Of a stretch of DNA of 64,000 nucleotides, positions 44,966-52,413 are shown in pieces. The notes below the pieces were generated by a model that worked only from the letters and a program-made list of their open reading frames with translations, had not been told where the DNA came from and searched no databases. The stretch is from Nonomuraea sp. NBC_00507 (lineage in GTDB: Bacteria > Actinomycetota > Actinomycetes > Streptosporangiales > Streptosporangiaceae): contig NZ_CP107853.1 of NCBI RefSeq assembly GCF_036013525.1, positions 744,001 through 808,000 on the forward strand. Reading direction: 5' to 3'. Within the stretch, counting starts at the first letter, position 1. Each line of letters starts with the position of its first letter. Position numbers and translations under genes: made by a program.

Positions 44966-45974
44966 GCCTGCCGTACAGCTCGATGATCTTCGCTTCGTCG
45001 GCGACGAGCGGCAGCCGGTCGAAGGTCAGAGTCCAGTCACTCGAGATGCCACCGGTGTCGCCGACGCGCTCGATGATGCCGAAACTGACCGATTCGGTCT
45101 GCCCCTTGGGCAGGAGCGTGCCGTGCCATTCCAGGTATGTCGCGCGGTCGACCTTGACTGCCTGGCCCGGCTGCAGCTGGACGTCGCTGACCTGGTCGAA
45201 GAACCTCTTCAGGTAATCGAGCTTGCCCTGCGTGGTGCTCAGCGTGCCGCCGTTCAGGCCGGGGGCGGACAGCGGCGCGCCGGTGAACCGTTCCACCAGG
45301 GCCTCCGCGTCCTCGCCGTTCCATGCCTCGGCGCGGGCATTGAGCTCGTCGGGGCCGAGGACAGGCTTGCGGCCCTGGTCGGGGGTGCTGCCGTCGGCGA
45401 CGTCGGCGAACAGATCGGGCAACTCGGGGTCGAGTACCTTGAACAAGCTGTGCCGGTCGTAGTAGCGGCGGCCCTGGACGACCTTGCCATCGTCGGTCAG
45501 CAGGACCCGGTAGACCGCAGGGTAGGCGATCTCGTGTCCCTTGACCGTGGCCTCGTTGTGGGCTTCGAACATCACGGCGGGACCATTCACGGCGATGCGC
45601 GTACCGCGGAAGCGGAAGTCGGGGATAAGGCTGAGCGTTCCGCTGATCGACTTTCTGATGGCCTCCTCACCTTGGAGCAGCGGCCTGGTCGCCTTCGCCG
45701 GCTCCCACAGCGTCGCGTCCTTGGACCAGATGTCGACGTAGGCACCAACCCGGTCGGCGGTGGTGACCTTGCCGAACTTGATCTGCCGCTTGATGAAGGT
45801 GCACGCATTGGGCGACACCCAGCCGCTGATCGAGGTGACCTCCGGCCGCATCTCCGCGCAGCCCGTCGTGCTGTCCCATCCCTTCTTGGTCGCCTGCGCC
45901 GGGCTCACGATCGTGCACAGCGCAAGCACCGCCCCGACCGCGAGACCCATCCCTGCCATCCGCATCGCCTTCAT
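44958..45974 (-). CDS. Secreted protein with two SnoaL/NTF2-like domains
   Basis: 338 residues from ATG 45974. Signal peptide 1-28 (AVGAVLALCTIVSPAQA). Two cone-fold repeats: first about 75-180 (DIWSKDATLWEPA; IRKSISGTLSLIPDFRFRG; GHEIAYPAVYRVLL), second about 225-330 (RAEAWNGEDAEALVERFTG; WHGTLLPKGQTESVSFGII). Function unknown. Stop overlaps the LuxR stop by 8 bp. Shares the two-part promoter element with the membrane-protein gene at 41658. Confidence 0.78.
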   Translation of the reverse strand: MKAMRMAGMGLAVGAVLALCTIVSPAQATKKGWDSTTGCAEMRPEVTSISGWVSPNACTFIKRQIKFGKVTTADRVGAYVDIWSKDATLWEPAKATRPLLQGEEAIRKSISGTLSLIPDFRFRGTRIAVNGPAVMFEAHNEATVKGHEIAYPAVYRVLLTDDGKVVQGRRYYDRHSLFKVLDPELPDLFADVADGSTPDQGRKPVLGPDELNARAEAWNGEDAEALVERFTGAPLSAPGLNGGTLSTTQGKLDYLKRFFDQVSDVQLQPGQAVKVDRATYLEWHGTLLPKGQTESVSFGIIERVGDTGGISSDWTLTFDRLPLVADEAKIIELYGRLR

Positions 45975-46007
45975 GACCTGCCCTTTCAATGTTCTTTCAG
46001 GTGACAC

Positions 46008-46057
46008 CGAAATTAGGCCGATCCTCTTCGCGGCGAATCTGTCAACGTGACGGTAGT
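46008..46057 (-). promoter_or_regulatory. Two-part promoter element, copy 2
   Basis: CGAAATTA (46008-46015), 18 bp, then the 24-bp block at 46034-46057 (23 of 24 identical to copy 1). About 33 bp before the start of the secreted SnoaL-like gene. On the transcribed strand the element reads ACTACCGTCACG-TTGACAG... towards TAATTTCG. Confidence 0.7.
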
Positions 46058-46353
46058 CAGGCGTGCCGCACCAGGTATGTCACGGGAAGCGCCACCGGGT
46101 CTGGCTGTTCTCGCCCTTGCAGGAGCCAAGGTTTGTCCGGGGCGATGGCCGTCCGTTGTCAGCGATCAAGTCCGGCATGGTCTTAGGGCGGCGAGGGGAA
46201 GCCGTCGCGCGCCTACGCCGACGGGACGGGAGGCAGGCACGGCAGGTTCCCCCCGTGCGACGCCCGGCCGTAGTCTCGCGCCGTAGGAGACCTCAGCCGC
46301 ACGCCCGGACGGGGCCGGCGATCGAGGGCCAGATCACAGTTGTCTCCGCAGGT

Positions 46354-46476
46354 CTACGCCTCGCCGGAGGTCAGACCGATCGGGCAGGCCACCCCGGTGC
46401 CGCCGATACCGCAGTAACCGTTCGGCACTTTAAACAAGTACTGCTGGTGGTAGCACTTCGTTTCGCGCATCAATAG
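46354..46476 (-). repeat. msrA-tail repeat, copy C
   Basis: Encodes [38 protein letters not shown] and TAG in an unbroken frame. Outer end CACTTCGTTTCGCGCATCAA. It begins 5 bp beyond the stop of the broken toxin gene at 46481. Confidence 0.87.
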
Positions 46477-46480
46477 TCGG

Positions 46481-46803
46481 CTATTCGGTGTCCTTGGGAT
46501 GTCGAGGCGATGCGTAGATCACCCAGACAGTACGGGCGGCGTCATCGATGGCATAGCGGACACGCCCGCCGCTGGTGATCTCGAATTCCCACGCTCCAAG
46601 TCCTTGCCGTTGTGGCGATGAGTCGCGAGATCGCCGCGTAGGCGATGTTGACGGTCGTGGCTGGAGCGTGAACGTGGATCAACCCGCAGCGCCTCGAAGC
46701 ATCGGCGCGTATTGGCCAGGGCATGGCGGCACAGCTCTTCCCAACCTCTGACCGTTTCGCTGGTACCGAACCGGATATCCCACTCGTCATCCGGTGGTGG
46801 CAC
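46481..46803 (-). pseudogene. Frameshifted RelE-like toxin
   Basis: From GTG 46803 the frame reads VPPPDDEWDIRFGTSETVRG ... HRLRGDLATHRHNGKDLE. The expected next residues ([32 protein letters not shown]) continue in another frame. A single missing base near 46590-46595 (GAGCGTGGGAATTC where GAGCG-N-TGGGAATTC is expected) explains it. The intact family is a cytotoxic translational repressor. Either a dead toxin or a sequencing error. Confidence 0.75.
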
Positions 46804-46828
46804 CGTAACTCGATCTCCGCGCTCGGGC

Positions 46829-47104
46829 TCATGGCGAAACCTGCACCGGGCTGAAGTCACCGCTCGTGGGCTTGCGAGCCTCGGCGTAGTGCGCAGGGTC
46901 GGCCTTGATTCTGGCAGTGGCCCGCCAGCCCGCGATGACCTCATGGGTGGTGGCGTCGACATCCAACTCGGCCGCATCGGAGAGCGCTTCAACCAGTTCC
47001 AGAGTGAAGGCGCGCAGTTCGTCCGGAGACAGGTGGCGAACCCATGGGAAGACCTCCGGCATGGCTATGACCAGCGCACGCGCGGTGGGATCATGCTTGA
47101 TCAA
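46829..47104 (-). CDS. Antitoxin partner of the broken RelE-like toxin
   Basis: 91 residues from TTG 47104 (ATG about 47062 also possible). ALVIAMPEVFPWVRHLSPDE, FTLELVEALSDAAELDVDAT, VIAGWRATARIKADP: a short helical, acidic protein in the antitoxin position, 26 bp before the toxin start. Could be retained although the toxin is broken. Confidence 0.6.
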   Translation of the reverse strand: MIKHDPTARALVIAMPEVFPWVRHLSPDELRAFTLELVEALSDAAELDVDATTHEVIAGWRATARIKADPAHYAEARKPTSGDFSPVQVSP

Positions 47105-47239
47105 GGCAAGGAAGAGCCGGGACGCGGTGGCCAGCGCGATGAGTGTATGTCAGAACACGTTCTGATGTAAGCGACTCGACCGGGCTACGCGCCAGATCTG
47201 GCGCTGAACCGTGAGCCGAGTCAGAGGGCGCCTCTGCGA

Positions 47240-48119
47240 GTGCCCACAGCGGTCACGGCTGTGGGCACGGTCCTCCTGCTGATGGTCGTCGGCCCCGAGG
47301 ACCCTCCACATCTCACCTATACCTGGCAGAGCGGTCAGCTTTTGGATTGTTTGACGTGGTCGGAACCGCCACGTGTCGCGGATATCCCGGCCCACGAGCG
47401 CGATCGGGCCTACCTGTGCAGCGTGAGCAAGCCTGATCGACAGGTCTCGGACCAGGAACTGCTCGGCAAGGGCAGAGATGCGTGCACCAGGTTCGCTGCC
47501 GGGGAGCCTGTCAAGGCTCGGCCTGCGCTGCTCGCGCTGCTCTGCCCGGAGGTGATCGGACGGAAATATCCGGTTTTGTCGCTGTCGTCCGCTCAGATAG
47601 ACCAGCAGCAGGCAGAGAAGGAGAACAACGAGCGCGAACAGGGCGCGCGAGGCGCGCAAGGAGGACGCCCTGTGCCGCGACCCGTGGCCTGCGCTACCTA
47701 CTCGATTCCAGGCGACCGCGTCCTATTACGACTGGGATACCCAGCCCTACGGCATCTGGGACCCGGAAGCGGACACCGAGGAAGATTCCGAAGTGATCTG
47801 GAATGCGGAATCGATCGACAACCTGGCAACCAACGGTCAGCTGGCCCTGATCTTCACACCCAGCCAGGACTGGGCGACCTGCGTCACGGCGAAGGCGCTG
47901 CGCTCGGCCCCGCCGCCCCTGCGACGCAAAGGCTGGGACGAGGTGGTCGAGGCGGACATCGTCAGCGAATCGGGTCACCTGGTGATGCAGACGCTGTCGG
48001 CGAGCAAGGTGCGCTTCCCCAACCTCGCGCGCCGCGGTCCTGGCATCTACCGGCTGCGCCTGTATACGCGTCCAGGCGAGGATCTCATCCTCATCTATCC
48101 GGCTAAAAGAGCGAAGTAG
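47240..48119 (+). pseudogene. Signal-anchored hypothetical protein, apparently frameshifted
   Basis: From GTG 47240 the first frame gives an N-terminal hydrophobic helix (AVTAVGTVLLLMVVG), LTYTWQSGQLLDCLTW, and a charged coil QQQAEKENNERE to about 47640. A second frame then continues plausibly as AREARKEDALCRDPWPALP, TASYYDWDTQPYGIWDPEAD, DWATCVTAKALRSAP and ends at TAG 48119. A one-base shift at about 47636-47660 joins them. No known family; probably an extracytoplasmic protein. Confidence 0.5.
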
Positions 48120-48262
48120 CCTGCCTGGCCGACGGCGAGCACCGGATCTGCGCCCGAGTCTCGCCCTGTCGCATGTACTGTCGCCGGTGCGAGGACTGGC
48201 CGATGCTGCGGGACCGGCTGCTGCTCGGGGTCTGCGCCATCACGGCTGGATGGATGCGCGAC

Positions 48263-48781
48263 CTAGTGAGGCTTGGACCGGTAATCAGCCCACGTGTCGA
48301 CCGCCTCTTGAAGATCAAGAGCGGCAACGTCCTCACGCGCCATCCCGACCGTGTAGATCAACCGCTCCGCGAGCCAATTTGGAACCGGTTCTCTAGGGGG
48401 TGCTTTCTCCACCCGAATGTGATCGGCCAGCGTGCCAAGGCGCTCGATCACCTGGCCGAGCTGGATGATCTCGGGACGACCGGCACCCGCCTCGCGAACC
48501 CTCGCCGTCGCCTCCGCGTACACTTCTGCGTCGGCCCGCTCTCCGACAGCCCACACCTCACAGATCTCCACCGACTTGTCCTCGGTGATGCGGTAGACGA
48601 CACGCCAGGTGTTGCGACCGACCACCAGCTTCCGGAAACCGGTCAGTTCCCCGCCAAGCGGGTAACCAGCCTCAGGATTGTCTAGCAGGAGAAGGATCTT
48701 CTTGAGTATCTTGGGCACCGCGTCTGGGCCAATGCGCCGGAGGTCGTCGACCGCCGGCGCTGTGAAGACGACGTCCGACAC
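48263..48781 (-). CDS. ParE/RelE-superfamily toxin with C-terminal extension
   Basis: 172 residues from GTG 48781. The toxin fold occupies about residues 1-90: VVFTAPAVDDLRRIGPDAVP, GELTGFRKLVVGRNTWRVVY, VEICEVWAVGERADAEVY. The remaining ~80 residues (EIIQLGQVIERLGTLADHIR ... AALDLQEAVDTWADYRSK) are an unusual extension. Fragments of just this extension occur at 41537-41645 and 50085-50170. Starts 3 bp after the Phd/YefM antitoxin. Confidence 0.85.
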   Translation of the reverse strand: MSDVVFTAPAVDDLRRIGPDAVPKILKKILLLLDNPEAGYPLGGELTGFRKLVVGRNTWRVVYRITEDKSVEICEVWAVGERADAEVYAEATARVREAGAGRPEIIQLGQVIERLGTLADHIRVEKAPPREPVPNWLAERLIYTVGMAREDVAALDLQEAVDTWADYRSKPH

Positions 48782-48784
48782 GAC

Positions 48785-49093
48785 TCACTCGTCGTCCGGG
48801 ATGGCGGACAGCGACTCGCGAGTATGCCCGAAAGCGGCAAGCACCTCATCGAGCGAGACCCGCTCCCCCGTGTCCGTGACAGAGCGGGCGAGCACAAGCG
48901 CCAGATCACGCAGATCAGCCGCCGCTTCCTCCAACTCATTGAGCCGGCGAATGCTCACCACGGCCGCCACTGGCTGATGCCGACGGGTGACCACCAGATC
49001 GGTCCCCTGCTCCGCATCAGCCACAAGGCGCGCAACGCCTCGCTGGGCCGCCTCTGTGACGCTCAGCTCAGTGGCGTCGTGCAGAACAGTCAT
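48785..49093 (-). CDS. Phd/YefM-family antitoxin
   Basis: 102 residues. LSVTEAAQRGVARLVADAEQ, VVTRRHQPVAAVVSIRRLNE is the Phd/YefM DNA-binding fold; the acidic C-terminus (SLDEVLAAFGHTRESL) should bind the toxin. Upstream (49094-49125) AT-rich sequence with TGTACA and CTGTATAG half-sites probably holds promoter and operator. Confidence 0.87.
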   Translation of the reverse strand: MTVLHDATELSVTEAAQRGVARLVADAEQGTDLVVTRRHQPVAAVVSIRRLNELEEAAADLRDLALVLARSVTDTGERVSLDEVLAAFGHTRESLSAIPDDE

Positions 49094-49148
49094 ACATCAA
49101 CTGTACATCTTTCTGTATAGAATCGCAGCGACCTGCCCGAGCATCGGC

Positions 49149-49268
49149 TCACGCCTCGCCAGACGTCAGGCCTACTGGACACGCGACTCCGGTCCCACCG
49201 ATGCCGCAGTAGCCGTTGGGAACTCTAAGAAGATATTGCTGGTGGTAGCGGCTCGCCTCCCGCAACAG
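49149..49268 (-). repeat. msrA-tail repeat, copy D
   Basis: Encodes [38 protein letters not shown] and TGA, unbroken. More diverged in DNA than copies A and C. Lies between the Phd/ParE module and the PIN toxin stop at 49306, 38 bp away. Confidence 0.85.
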
Positions 49269-49305
49269 TTCTCTGGACGCAAACGCGGCCACACCGCGTG
49301 CGGTC

Positions 49306-49722
49306 TCAGACAGGGACCACCTGCACGGTTTTCCCGCACAGTTTGCTCATGTCGTCCTTGTCCGATGTCAGGACGACGACCGGGCGCGCCGAGCGCAGTG
49401 CGGTAGCCGCGACCACAGCGTCAATCGCGTACTTGTGACCGTGCAAGCGGGCATCCCGAAGAAGCTCGATCGCCCGTGACGAGATGTCCTCGGTCACAGG
49501 CTCGATCTTCAGCCGGGACAAATACCACCTGAGACGATCGCTTTTGACGCGAACGTCTTGCGCCTCGATCGGTGTCATCGCGCTGACCACAACCCGAAAG
49601 TCGTTGTCGTGCGCCTCCCGTACGAACGCAGTCACCCGCTGGTCGGCCTCGCACCACTTCACGAGCCCCTGACAGTCGAGGACCACAGTGCCCGCGCTCA
49701 GCCTGCTTCGTGCGCGCGCCAT
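49306..49722 (-). CDS. PIN-domain toxin
   Basis: 138 residues. [14 protein letters not shown] (first Asp), [13 protein letters not shown] (second Asp) and [15 protein letters not shown] (third acidic cluster) give the PIN active site. The ATG is 25 bp inside the antitoxin gene. A truncated duplicate of this module lies at 38060-38280. Confidence 0.85.
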   Translation of the reverse strand: MARARSRLSAGTVVLDCQGLVKWCEADQRVTAFVREAHDNDFRVVVSAMTPIEAQDVRVKSDRLRWYLSRLKIEPVTEDISSRAIELLRDARLHGHKYAIDAVVAATALRSARPVVVLTSDKDDMSKLCGKTVQVVPV

Positions 49723-50009
49723 CCATCCTCCTCCTGGAGTTCAGGCGCCGACTTGACGTGGCGGAACAGCTCCGCCGCCTCGTCACGCAGAGGCTGCGCG
49801 ATCGGTCCAGAAGCGGCCTCGTTCGCCTGAAGGGCCTCCTCCAAGAGATCCCGCTCGATCTGGCGCTCCACAGCGGCATCAACATAGGCAGAGAACCCAC
49901 GGGCTCCGACCCGCTCTCGAACAGCGCGAATGTTGCCTGCTCTCAGGGATACGCTGACCTTGGCCGCCGGCCCGGCCCCGGGGGCGAACTCTTGCTCAGG
50001 CATGCTCAT
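49698..50009 (-). CDS. VapB-like antitoxin
   Basis: 103 residues from ATG 50009 (ATG 50003 also fits). KVSVSLRAGNIRAVRERV resembles a ribbon-helix-helix start; RQIERDLLEEALQANEAASG and DEAAELFRHVKSAPEL form the toxin-binding tail. Overlaps the PIN toxin gene. A palindrome lies just upstream. Confidence 0.82.
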   Translation of the reverse strand: MSMPEQEFAPGAGPAAKVSVSLRAGNIRAVRERVGARGFSAYVDAAVERQIERDLLEEALQANEAASGPIAQPLRDEAAELFRHVKSAPELQEEDGWRAHEAG

Positions 50010-50021
50010 AGAATCAGTTTA

Positions 50022-50034
50022 CTACTCGAAGTAG
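50022..50034. promoter_or_regulatory. Candidate antitoxin operator
   Basis: CTACTCGAAGTAG, a perfect 5-bp-arm palindrome 12 bp upstream of the VapB-like antitoxin start, in AT-rich sequence. Fits autoregulation by the ribbon-helix-helix antitoxin. Confidence 0.55.
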
Positions 50035-50084
50035 CAAAACGTGGAGTCTTTACTCAGCGCAAAACCCAATCGATACGGAATATC

Positions 50085-50170
50085 CGAACGGTGTAGATCA
50101 CTATCCACCTGCCAGACCCAGGACCGGCCAGGCGGGTGTGATCGGCTGGCGTGCCGAGACGCTCGGTCGC
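50085..50170 (-). pseudogene. Second fragment of the ParE toxin extension
   Basis: GTGTAGATCA and GTGATCGGCTGGCGTGCCGA align with GTGTAGATCA and GTGATCGGCCAGCGTGCCAA of the toxin at 48350-48440, with a rearranged, shorter middle. Only the C-terminal extension is represented; not translatable as a gene. Confidence 0.6.
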
Positions 50171-50218
50171 CTGGCCTGCGCACAAAGCACCCGAGGGGTC
50201 ACACTGGTCTTCGTGGGA

Positions 50219-50554
50219 ATGTTCGATGATTATCGGCCGTCGGAGCGCTTCTTATGCCCATGGTGCGGAGGATCACTGATTGAGGGCTGGCAGGGACAGG
50301 ACGGGCCGTGCCGGTTGCTGACGTGGGTGCAAGGACACCCCTGTCCGGTCGTCCCTCCGAACGCGGGCTACACGCTTCGCGAGGACGAGGCCACAGCCGT
50401 ACTGCCCGAGCTCTTCGTGATCTATACGACGTGTGTCAACGGCCACTGGGTCGAGGCGGAAGGACAATGCATCGACGGCGTCTGGCGTCGGACTCGGCTG
50501 CTTGAGGAGTCCGAATATACCGATGGTGCCGGATATAAGGGTGATACGGACTGA
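50219..50554 (+). CDS. Small hypothetical protein with zinc-ribbon-like motif
   Basis: 111 residues from ATG 50219. FLCPWCGGSLIEGWQ (CxxC), then TTCVNGHWVEAEGQCIDGVW, supplying another Cys/His cluster. Could be a single zinc ribbon. A strong hairpin follows. The region upstream is a toxin relic, so the start is uncertain. Confidence 0.55.
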   Translation: MFDDYRPSERFLCPWCGGSLIEGWQGQDGPCRLLTWVQGHPCPVVPPNAGYTLREDEATAVLPELFVIYTTCVNGHWVEAEGQCIDGVWRRTRLLEESEYTDGAGYKGDTD

Positions 50555-50574
50555 TCGTTGCGCCGACTACGACA

Positions 50575-50607
50575 CTGGCGGGCAGAGCACTCTCGACAGC
50601 CCGCCAG
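50575..50607 (+). terminator. Strong hairpin
   Basis: CTGGCGGGC (50575-50583) pairs with GCCCGCCAG (50599-50607) around a 15-base loop, 20 bp after the stop at 50554. Probable terminator, also facing msrA. Confidence 0.6.
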
Positions 50608-50705
50608 TCGAGGTCATCGAACTCGTAGCCAGAGAGAAGCGACGATCTCGTAGAAGAGGCTCGCACTCCCTCCCTTGATCCCCAGCGTGGATCAGGACAG
50701 GCCGA

Positions 50706-51368
50706 TCACGCCTCACCAGACGTCAGCCCGACCGGGCAGGCCACGCCCGTGCCACCGATGCCGCAGTAACCGTTCGGCACTTTAAATAGGTACTGCTGGT
50801 GATAATCCTCGGCAAAGTAGAACGGCCCCGCCTCGGCGATCTCTGTGGTGATCTCGCCGTAGCCCGCCGCCTTCAGGACCTTCTGGTACGCGTCCCGGGA
50901 CGTCTCCGCCGCCTTCTGCTGCTCCGGCGAGTGGTAGTAAATCGCCGAGCGGTATTGGGTGCCGACGTCGTTGCCCTGGCGCATGCCCTGCGTCGGGTCG
51001 TGGGCCTCCCAGAAGACCTTCAGGAGCTCCTCGTAGGAGACCTTGGCGGGGTCGAAGACGACCCGCACGGCCTCGGTGTGACCCGTGCGACCGCTGCAGA
51101 CCTCCTCGTACGTCGGGTTCTCCGTGTAGCCGCCCTGGTAGCCGACCGCCGTCGTGACGACTCCCTGGGTCTGCCAGAACTTGCGCTCGGCGCCCCAGAA
51201 GCACCCGAGGCCGAAGTCGGCGATCTCCGTGCCGGACGGGTACGGCGGGGCCAGCGGGGCGTCCAGGACCGCGTGGCGGGCCGGGACGGGCATGGTCTCC
51301 GCGCGGCCCGGGAGGGCGTCCTCGGGTCGGACCATCGATGTCTTGTTGCCGCCGAACAGCCAGCCCAT
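50706..51368 (-). CDS. msrA: Peptide-methionine (S)-S-oxide reductase
   Basis: 220 residues. Catalytic motif [15 protein letters not shown], then [40 protein letters not shown], and the tail [20 protein letters not shown]. The N-terminal ~45-residue extension is usual in actinomycetes. Reduces methionine-S-sulfoxide in proteins. Its last ~32 codons recur four times downstream (copies A-D), suggesting the 3' end is a recombination site that is rebuilt after each event. Confidence 0.96.
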   Translation of the reverse strand: MGWLFGGNKTSMVRPEDALPGRAETMPVPARHAVLDAPLAPPYPSGTEIADFGLGCFWGAERKFWQTQGVVTTAVGYQGGYTENPTYEEVCSGRTGHTEAVRVVFDPAKVSYEELLKVFWEAHDPTQGMRQGNDVGTQYRSAIYYHSPEQQKAAETSRDAYQKVLKAAGYGEITTEIAEAGPFYFAEDYHQQYLFKVPNGYCGIGGTGVACPVGLTSGEA

Positions 51369-51480
51369 CGCACTACCTCCATAGCTCTCTGTCAGCCTAC
51401 ACAGGCAGCAACGCTTAAGGAGATCTACACATTTCCGTATAGTGGATGGAATTTGTGGTTAAAGGTGGTAATGGGCGAAG

Positions 51481-52413
51481 ATGGCGTACATGCCTGACCT
51501 TCGGCGCGGCGTCTTGTACGGGGTCGCCGCCTACACCATGTGGGGGCTCTTCCCCCTCTACTGGCCTCTGCTCAAGCCGTCAGGTGCCGTCGAGATCCTG
51601 GCGCACCGGATGGTGTGGTCCCTGGTCGCGGTCGCCGCCGCGCTTGCCGTCCGCAGGCACTGGTCCTGGATTCGGGAGCTGGCCAGGCAACCCGGGAAGC
51701 TCGCCCTCCTCACCGTCGCGGCCATTGTCGTCACCCTCAACTGGGGCACCTACATCTACGCGGTCAACTCCGGGCACGTGGTGGAGAGCGCCCTGGGGTA
51801 CTTCATCAACCCGCTGGTCAACGTGGTGTTCGGCGTGGTGCTGCTGCGCGAGCGGCTGCGGCCGCTGCAGTGGGCGGCCGTCGGGTTCGGAGCGGTCGCG
51901 GTGCTCGTGCTGGCCTTCGACTACGGGCGGCTGCCGTGGATCGCGCTCACGCTGGCGGTGAGCTTCGGGGTGTACGGGCTGGTCAAGAAGAAGGCCAATG
52001 TGGCGGCGACCGAGGGCCTGGCGGTCGAGACGCTGGTTCTGCTGCTGCCGGCCCTCGGGTATCTGATCACGCTGCAGGTGAGCGGGGAGGCGACCTTCCC
52101 GAATCAGGGGGCCTGGCATGCGTTGTTGCTGATCGGCGCGGGGATCGTCACGGCGGTGCCGCTGATCTGCTTTGGGGCGGCCGCCATCCGGGTGCCGCTC
52201 AGCACGATGGGGCTGCTGCAGTACATCGCACCGATCCTGCAGTTCGCGTGCGGTGTGCTGATCGCCAAGGAGACAATGCCGCCCAGCCGGTGGATCGGGT
52301 TCTCGATCGTCTGGCTGGCCTTGGCGATCTTCACGTACGACAGCATCAGGACGGCCCGGGCGGCCGCGCGTGTCAGGAGATCAGCCAGAACGCTGGACCA
52401 CGTAGTCACATAG
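51481..52413 (+). CDS. rarD: RarD-family EamA transporter
   Basis: 310 residues, ten hydrophobic helices. LYGVAAYTMWGLFPLYWPLL, EILAHRMVWSL, LNWGTYIYAVNSGHVVESAL, GYFINPLVNV, and PLSTMGLLQYIAPILQF are hallmark RarD segments. Exports an unknown small metabolite (RarD itself relates to chloramphenicol sensitivity). The 3' end overlaps the convergent prenyl synthase by 33 bp. Confidence 0.92.
   Translation: MAYMPDLRRGVLYGVAAYTMWGLFPLYWPLLKPSGAVEILAHRMVWSLVAVAAALAVRRHWSWIRELARQPGKLALLTVAAIVVTLNWGTYIYAVNSGHVVESALGYFINPLVNVVFGVVLLRERLRPLQWAAVGFGAVAVLVLAFDYGRLPWIALTLAVSFGVYGLVKKKANVAATEGLAVETLVLLLPALGYLITLQVSGEATFPNQGAWHALLLIGAGIVTAVPLICFGAAAIRVPLSTMGLLQYIAPILQFACGVLIAKETMPPSRWIGFSIVWLALAIFTYDSIRTARAAARVRRSARTLDHVVT

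Noticed and set aside
40062..49268. Classical integron with attC sites
   Set aside because: Repeats lack the RYYYAAC/GTTRRRY boxes, are recognisably msrA coding sequence, and no IntI is present; only the layout is similar.
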